The notes beneath the pieces are model-generated. The model was not told where the DNA came from and ran no database searches. It saw only the letters and a list, made by a program, of their open reading frames with translations. From Bacteroidales bacterium (GTDB lineage Bacteria; Bacteroidota; Bacteroidia; Bacteroidales; UBA932): a stretch of DNA of 64,000 nt. Location: contig SUYU01000006.1 in assembly GCA_015060245.1 (NCBI GenBank), positions 79,646-143,645 on the forward strand. Reading direction: 5' to 3'. How positions within the stretch are numbered: position 1 is the first letter of the stretch; each line of letters begins with the position of its first letter. Below are positions 59,430-64,000 of the stretch, in pieces. The position numbers were made by a program, and so were the translations under genes.

Positions 59430-61010
59430 TTATTCTCTTACACAACGGATAGACATTGCTTGTGCCCTTACATCGCTGTCAATCATCCATGTATACCCTT
59501 CTGCCAAAACAAAAGAATATGCCCTATATCTGTTGTCGTAATAATGTGGATCAGATGTCCAGTAAGATCCTGTTTCATGTATAGATTTGTTGTTAAATGA
59601 CCTATAATATGGAGTGCCTGATGATCCTATATGGCCTGCCGCGGGCAAGAAAATTTTTTCAGGTACATTTTCTGAATATTCTACTTTCCCGGTATACCAC
59701 CTTCCTTTTTGTCCGTTATATTCTATAAAGTCAGAACAATTATCATTTGATATATCATACGCATCATATAGGTCCTTGAATTCTCTACTGGTAGGTACAC
59801 GCCATCCTGTCGGACATGGATCATATTTGGTTTTAACAGGAGAACTTGCTGTGCCGGAATTCCACAAATTATCATGATGCGAAGTAAGCCAGTCAAATTC
59901 AGTCTCTTTTGTCCCTATATAAAAATTATCTGGATCTGGCAGACAATCACCGGTACCATTCCAACTGAAAGGCTTATCTTGCACTATTTGCGGATTCTCT
60001 TTGTTATGAACATCACCATCATTATATCCACCGCCATCTTTTCTCCCCCATTGGTAGAGTTTGCCGTAAGGGTAATTGACTGAATTATAACCACAATTAA
60101 CAGGCGCCCAAATTAAATTATTGATTTTAATGCCATTTCCATGATTTATCCCATCTTGGTCAATATATGCAGGAAGAGTGTTTGCTATATCTATTTCAGC
60201 CATTTTTAATATCACTCCAGGTTTGATTTCTTTTGATGAAGCAGTGCTTTTTACATAAGTATTTTTTGTTGTAATAATTGAAACGCTAAACTTGTAATTT
60301 CCTGCAGGTACCACAATGAGAAACTCTTTGGATGTATTGATGCTTACTGGAGTTTCGCATTTTAAAAGTAACTTTTTTGACTCATCGGTGGAGTTTAAAC
60401 ATAAAGAGCCATCAATAGAGTTCAAAGATGCTTCACCACAAAGATCTGTAGAACTTGTCACTGAAATACTATTGACGTACTCTCCACTTGTGCCTTTTAA
60501 TTGGAGTTTGAGTATTCCAAAAGGATTGTTGAATGTCAGAGTTCTATTGTCTCCACTTTTTCTTGTTGCAGACATTGGAACAGCACCTGATTTAAAATTT
60601 GACTCAACATATAACTGCTCTTGTTGAATGGAGCAGGTAATCTTGCCATTGTCATAAGTAACCGCTTCATAAGGATAGTATGCTACAATATCTTCATTGG
60701 CATCAAAACCATCTCCCTCGTTACATATAAAGATACCCTCGCTTTTGCCGGCATCCTTATTTGAAATGATGAATTTAAAAAGTTTGCCATTATTAATAAC
60801 AGCAATCGCATCATTTTCACTCCATAGTATAGGATAAAGATTGTTTTCATCTTTAGAGCCCAAACATGTTTTGGTTTTATTATTATTTACACTGGCACAT
60901 AGTGTTACTTTGTTGTTTATGTCGTGATTTCTATCCTCGTCTAATTTCTCGCAGGAAATGGTTAGGGAAGCAAGAATTAGTATAGAAATATAATAGAATA
61001 AATGTCTCAT
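59430..61010 (-). CDS. Fimbrillin-like lipoprotein with FISUMP domain
   Basis: Lipobox LTISCE; LYQWGRKDGGGYND; KYDPCPTGWRVPTSREFKDL; C-terminal SIRCVRE*. Confidence 0.82.
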   Translation of the reverse strand: MRHLFYYISILILASLTISCEKLDEDRNHDINNKVTLCASVNNNKTKTCLGSKDENNLYPILWSENDAIAVINNGKLFKFIISNKDAGKSEGIFICNEGDGFDANEDIVAYYPYEAVTYDNGKITCSIQQEQLYVESNFKSGAVPMSATRKSGDNRTLTFNNPFGILKLQLKGTSGEYVNSISVTSSTDLCGEASLNSIDGSLCLNSTDESKKLLLKCETPVSINTSKEFLIVVPAGNYKFSVSIITTKNTYVKSTASSKEIKPGVILKMAEIDIANTLPAYIDQDGINHGNGIKINNLIWAPVNCGYNSVNYPYGKLYQWGRKDGGGYNDGDVHNKENPQIVQDKPFSWNGTGDCLPDPDNFYIGTKETEFDWLTSHHDNLWNSGTASSPVKTKYDPCPTGWRVPTSREFKDLYDAYDISNDNCSDFIEYNGQKGRWYTGKVEYSENVPEKIFLPAAGHIGSSGTPYYRSFNNKSIHETGSYWTSDPHYYDNRYRAYSFVLAEGYTWMIDSDVRAQAMSIRCVRE

Positions 61011-61022
61011 CTTGTTTTTTAT

Positions 61023-61157
61023 TTAATTCCAATTATCATCTTCTTCGCTATATGAGGGATTGCCAAAAATCGGATCGCTGCTTGCGAATCCCAGTTCTAT
61101 AGAGATTTCAATAATCTCAACTTTAGGTGATTCGTAAATCGGTTGATTTGTTATCAT
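61023..61157 (-). CDS. Short ORF (44 aa) preceding FISUMP gene, not in ORF track
   Basis: MITNQPIYESPKVEIIEISIELGFASSDPIFGNPSYSEEDDNWN*. Confidence 0.65.
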   Translation of the reverse strand: MITNQPIYESPKVEIIEISIELGFASSDPIFGNPSYSEEDDNWN

Positions 61158-61174
61158 AATAAATTCCAATTGGT

Positions 61175-61552
61175 TTATTGATTGTTATTTTCTTTTAGTC
61201 TGGCTTCAGCATGTAAAAATAAATCTGATATGTCGTTTCTATGACCGATAAAACGGTAAATATGTATACCATCATCGACATTTGCAGTTAGTTCAAATAG
61301 AAGTAGTTGTGTTTCTTCTAGATATCCCTTTTTATGTAACCAATCACTGATAAGGCCTTTATTTACCAAAGAACCGTTATTAACATAAGTCGCGATATTT
61401 TTAACATCTTTTATACCATCCCCCAAGTCTATATACAGACCAGAAACAGATGAATTTTGTACATATTTGACAAAATCTCCTGTAAATAAGGCCAATCTTA
61501 AATAGCCGTTTCCACCACTATTAGGTCTTAGGATAATAAGTTTTTGTGACAT
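61175..61552 (-). CDS. Hypothetical protein, first gene of apparent short-peptide/FISUMP operon
   Basis: 125-aa ORF, 17-bp gap to the next short ORF; no family recognised. Confidence 0.6.
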   Translation of the reverse strand: MSQKLIILRPNSGGNGYLRLALFTGDFVKYVQNSSVSGLYIDLGDGIKDVKNIATYVNNGSLVNKGLISDWLHKKGYLEETQLLLFELTANVDDGIHIYRFIGHRNDISDLFLHAEARLKENNNQ

Positions 61553-61934
61553 TCTTGAATTAAGTTAAGATAAAACAAAATAAATGATTACAAAAGTCTA
61601 AATCAAGTTCACAATGGTTCACTTCCGGCTTTGCTTGGAATTAATTTGCCAATTTCATAATCATTTTTCCAAAATTCAATAAATCATCGTTTCAAAAGGG
61701 TAAATTTTACTCTTTTGTTTTGAGCCACCGTCATTAAGGATTAGTTTTGCCGATGTTGAAATCATCAAAATCCGGCATAATGGATTTGCTGCAGCACCAG
61801 TTTGATTTGCAAAATCAGCCGTTTTGCTTTGTGGAACAGCAATTTTGACATGCAGAGGACGAAATTCTTTGATTCACAGCAAATCGTTTTGTACTTCAGC
61901 AAATCTCAATGCCGGCTATTATTAATCTTATCAA

Positions 61935-63020
61935 ATGACAGATTTTATGGAAACGAGCAGAAGCATTGAGCAGGGATTGAAAGAGAAAAGTTTTGCAAAA
62001 GGAGTAGAGCGTGAGCAGGTAAGCGGATTGTCAAAACCGAATAGTCGTGTAGAGGCAGACGTATGTGCAGCAGATGGTAGCAATCGGCAAAGCAGTGTGA
62101 TGAACCCCTTTGTAGACTGGGGTTTCAAGTATCTGTTCGGGACCGAGCGTAACAAGCGTAATCTTGTTGGATTTTTGAACCTGGTTCTGGAACTTGAGTG
62201 CCCGATAGTAGATGTAGAATACCTCAATAATGAGAACATACCTCATGAAGCGGGCGGGCGAGAGTGCGTTTTTGATGTATTGTGTATAGACAAGAGCGGG
62301 ACCCGATTTTTGATAGAGGTACAGAATGCCCCGATAAGTTATATACGGAACCGGATACTCTACTATACGTGCCGACTCATAGAGCAGATGGGCCAACCGG
62401 GCGAGAAGTGGAACTATAACATAGACAAGGTCTACAGCATATGTCTGATGAACTTCATGTATGAGCAGGATCCGGTGTTGAAAAGGGAGTTTATGCTTCA
62501 GGAGTCATATACAGGCACTCTGTTTACCGACAGGATCCATATAGTGATGTTGCAGTTGCCGTGTCTTGAAGCCAAAAGTATGTCAGAATGTAACATGTTG
62601 TATGAAAAGTTGTTATATTTGTTGCTACAAATGAAGAAAGGTATGAGTACAATAGAGGAGTTAAAACGTCAGGTGTATGAGCATGGTCTTAATGAGGAGA
62701 TCCGTGAGACCTTTTTGAATGTCTTGGATGAGGCGAACCTTGCGTCGCTATCCAAGAGCGACAAGGCATTGTATGAGGCCCGTCTGAAGAGTTACCGGGA
62801 CAACAGGGCGTGTCTTGACTATGCAATAGAGACAGGCATCAGGCAAGGCATAGAGTTGGGTGAGGAGAAAGGCTTGATGAAGGGTAGAGAAGAGGGCCGG
62901 GCAGAGGGTGTGGCTCAAGGTAAACAGGAGATAGCAAGATCAATGAAAAATAAGGGCCTTGATATTGGCTTGATTGCAGAGTGTACTGGGCTTTCTGAAT
63001 TTGAGATAGAAAAATTGTAG
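61935..63020 (+). CDS. Rpn family recombination-promoting nuclease / PD-(D/E)XK transposase-like
   Basis: NPFVDWGFKYLFGTERNKRNLVGFLNLVL; FDVLCIDKSGTRFLIEVQNA; G/E-rich C-terminal repeats. Confidence 0.92.
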   Translation: MTDFMETSRSIEQGLKEKSFAKGVEREQVSGLSKPNSRVEADVCAADGSNRQSSVMNPFVDWGFKYLFGTERNKRNLVGFLNLVLELECPIVDVEYLNNENIPHEAGGRECVFDVLCIDKSGTRFLIEVQNAPISYIRNRILYYTCRLIEQMGQPGEKWNYNIDKVYSICLMNFMYEQDPVLKREFMLQESYTGTLFTDRIHIVMLQLPCLEAKSMSECNMLYEKLLYLLLQMKKGMSTIEELKRQVYEHGLNEEIRETFLNVLDEANLASLSKSDKALYEARLKSYRDNRACLDYAIETGIRQGIELGEEKGLMKGREEGRAEGVAQGKQEIARSMKNKGLDIGLIAECTGLSEFEIEKL

Positions 63021-63104
63021 CAATGTAATATTGATACTGAACTTTTAAACTTGTCCGTTGTTATTTATACGAAATAGTTTTTTAAGTTAGGTTAAGTCGG
63101 GCGC

Positions 63105-63140
63105 ACCCTGTCAAGTTATAAGTCATTTGGCAGGGTGTGT
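63105..63140 (+). terminator. Stem-loop terminator downstream of Rpn gene
   Basis: CACCCTGtcaagttataagtcatttggCAGGGTG then TGTTGTTTATTTATT. Confidence 0.55.
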
Positions 63141-63244
63141 TGTTTATTTATTGCATCTTTATATTGTGCAGGATTTGGAATCATCCGCCAAATCTTGGGG
63201 AGTAGATAATTTGTTGAAATGCAAAACAGGAACGGGAGTTTTCT

Positions 63245-63715
63245 CTATAGTTGAGATTTGATGTATTCAACCATCTGTGGTGCATTCTTGCATCCCAACA
63301 GATATTTGCGGCCATCCTTAAGTTCTACGAGAAAGCAATCACTTGAACGGCCGTAATATGCAAAGTATTTGCCCAAATCACGTTCGCGGAACCAGCCCCA
63401 GTAGCCCAGGAATCCTCCACTTCCAAATATGCGCATAGCACCCATTGTAGGCGGGCACATGCGCACAGAGGAGATATCAGCCATAGGAATTGCCTTAATC
63501 TTCAGACTGCGGTTGATGTATATCGCAGACTTATCTGCAGAAATGCTCATAGGCATATAAAACAGGCCAACTGCTGACATTACAAGCAGCAGGAGAGTCA
63601 GAAGCAACTGTATTAATCGTGGGGGATGATTAAAGAAAATAAAGAATAGATTCAGATAGATACAAATTATAGTTACAATCCAACTATACGTACTTAAAAC
63701 TACTTGCTGTTTCAT
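63245..63715 (-). CDS. PH-domain-like membrane protein
   Basis: Two N-terminal TMs; AIPMADISSVRMCPP; LVELKDGRKYLLGCKNAPQMVEYIKSQ. Confidence 0.65.
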   Translation of the reverse strand: MKQQVVLSTYSWIVTIICIYLNLFFIFFNHPPRLIQLLLTLLLLVMSAVGLFYMPMSISADKSAIYINRSLKIKAIPMADISSVRMCPPTMGAMRIFGSGGFLGYWGWFRERDLGKYFAYYGRSSDCFLVELKDGRKYLLGCKNAPQMVEYIKSQL

Positions 63716-63842
63716 AAAGCATATATTTATGTCCCTTCAAAGTTATGTAATAATAGTTGATATTGCAATGTGTTGGAAATAAACTGGTGCAAAATAAAAT
63801 TGTAATGCAATCTCTCTTCCTCCGGGTTTGTCGGATGATTAC

Positions 63843-63920
63843 CTGCTTTTCGAATTGTTCCTTTTCGAATTGCGGTAATGTGGACAAAAATGGTTGGTAA
63901 TAGTGACAAAAGTGGTTGGT
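63843..63920. repeat. Two adjacent short tandem repeats (15-bp x2, 22-bp x2)
   Basis: ctgcttttcgaattg/ttccttttcgaattg and aatgtggacaaaaatggttggt/aatagtgacaaaagtggttggt. Confidence 0.75.
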
Positions 63921-64000
63921 GGCTTTCATTTTTTAACTCTCCGTTTTGATTTATGAAGATTGAAGTATAAATACCATTTGACAAACTTACAGAAGTGTTC

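Noticed and set aside
1-64000. DGR reverse transcriptase, Avd or template repeat inside the window
   Set aside because: No ORF in the track looks like an RT and no third copy of the GTGCGGTGT.TCCGAGAATAA tail was seen, so a cis-encoded DGR is not claimed.
1-64000. CRISPR array, prophage or integrative element
   Set aside because: No regularly spaced direct repeats, cas genes, integrase or phage structural genes were recognised.

Overview
64-kb window from a Bacteroidales-type (Bacteroidota) chromosome; taxon inferred from gene content (Nqr operon, fimbrillin/DUF3575/DUF3868/DUF4493 families, DUF4290, DUF4468, DUF3822, TAnnTTTG-type promoters). Most of it is ordinary housekeeping: gadC-gadB, perR-like/rubrerythrin, ftsK, C1 aminopeptidase, uvrD/pcrA, nqrABCDEF, cstA, glutaminase, acyl-CoA ligase, K+/H+ antiporter, tpx, tRNA-Asp, rsmD, nrnA-like, FKBP lipoproteins, CoA-transferase, mazG, tcdA. 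The accessory core is at about 11.4-21.5 kb. A surface operon there has a structured leader, an unlisted 39-aa ORF, a fimbrillin-like lipoprotein, a BspA-LRR/BACON/M64 metallopeptidase lipoprotein and a FISUMP-domain lipoprotein. The extreme 3' end of the FISUMP gene looks like a diversity-generating-retroelement (DGR) type variable region: 26 of 29 codons are NNY. A second copy of this 3' end lies 1565 bp downstream, and the two copies differ at 15/36 nt, almost all at codon positions 1 and 2. The adjoining 210 bp differ at only 9 nt, 5 of them in one terminator loop. The two copies bound tandem units carrying different accessory cassettes (AbiEii/XRE versus a DUF234-type ATPase), both ending in the same 3' tail of the rsmF-like gene. 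No reverse transcriptase or template repeat is in the window, so any DGR would have to act in trans. Other leads: a second short peptide next to another FISUMP gene, a hairpin-rich 300-bp stretch between convergent genes, small tandem repeats, a PerR-like box and an Rpn-family nuclease. Everything is by eye; no database searches were run.
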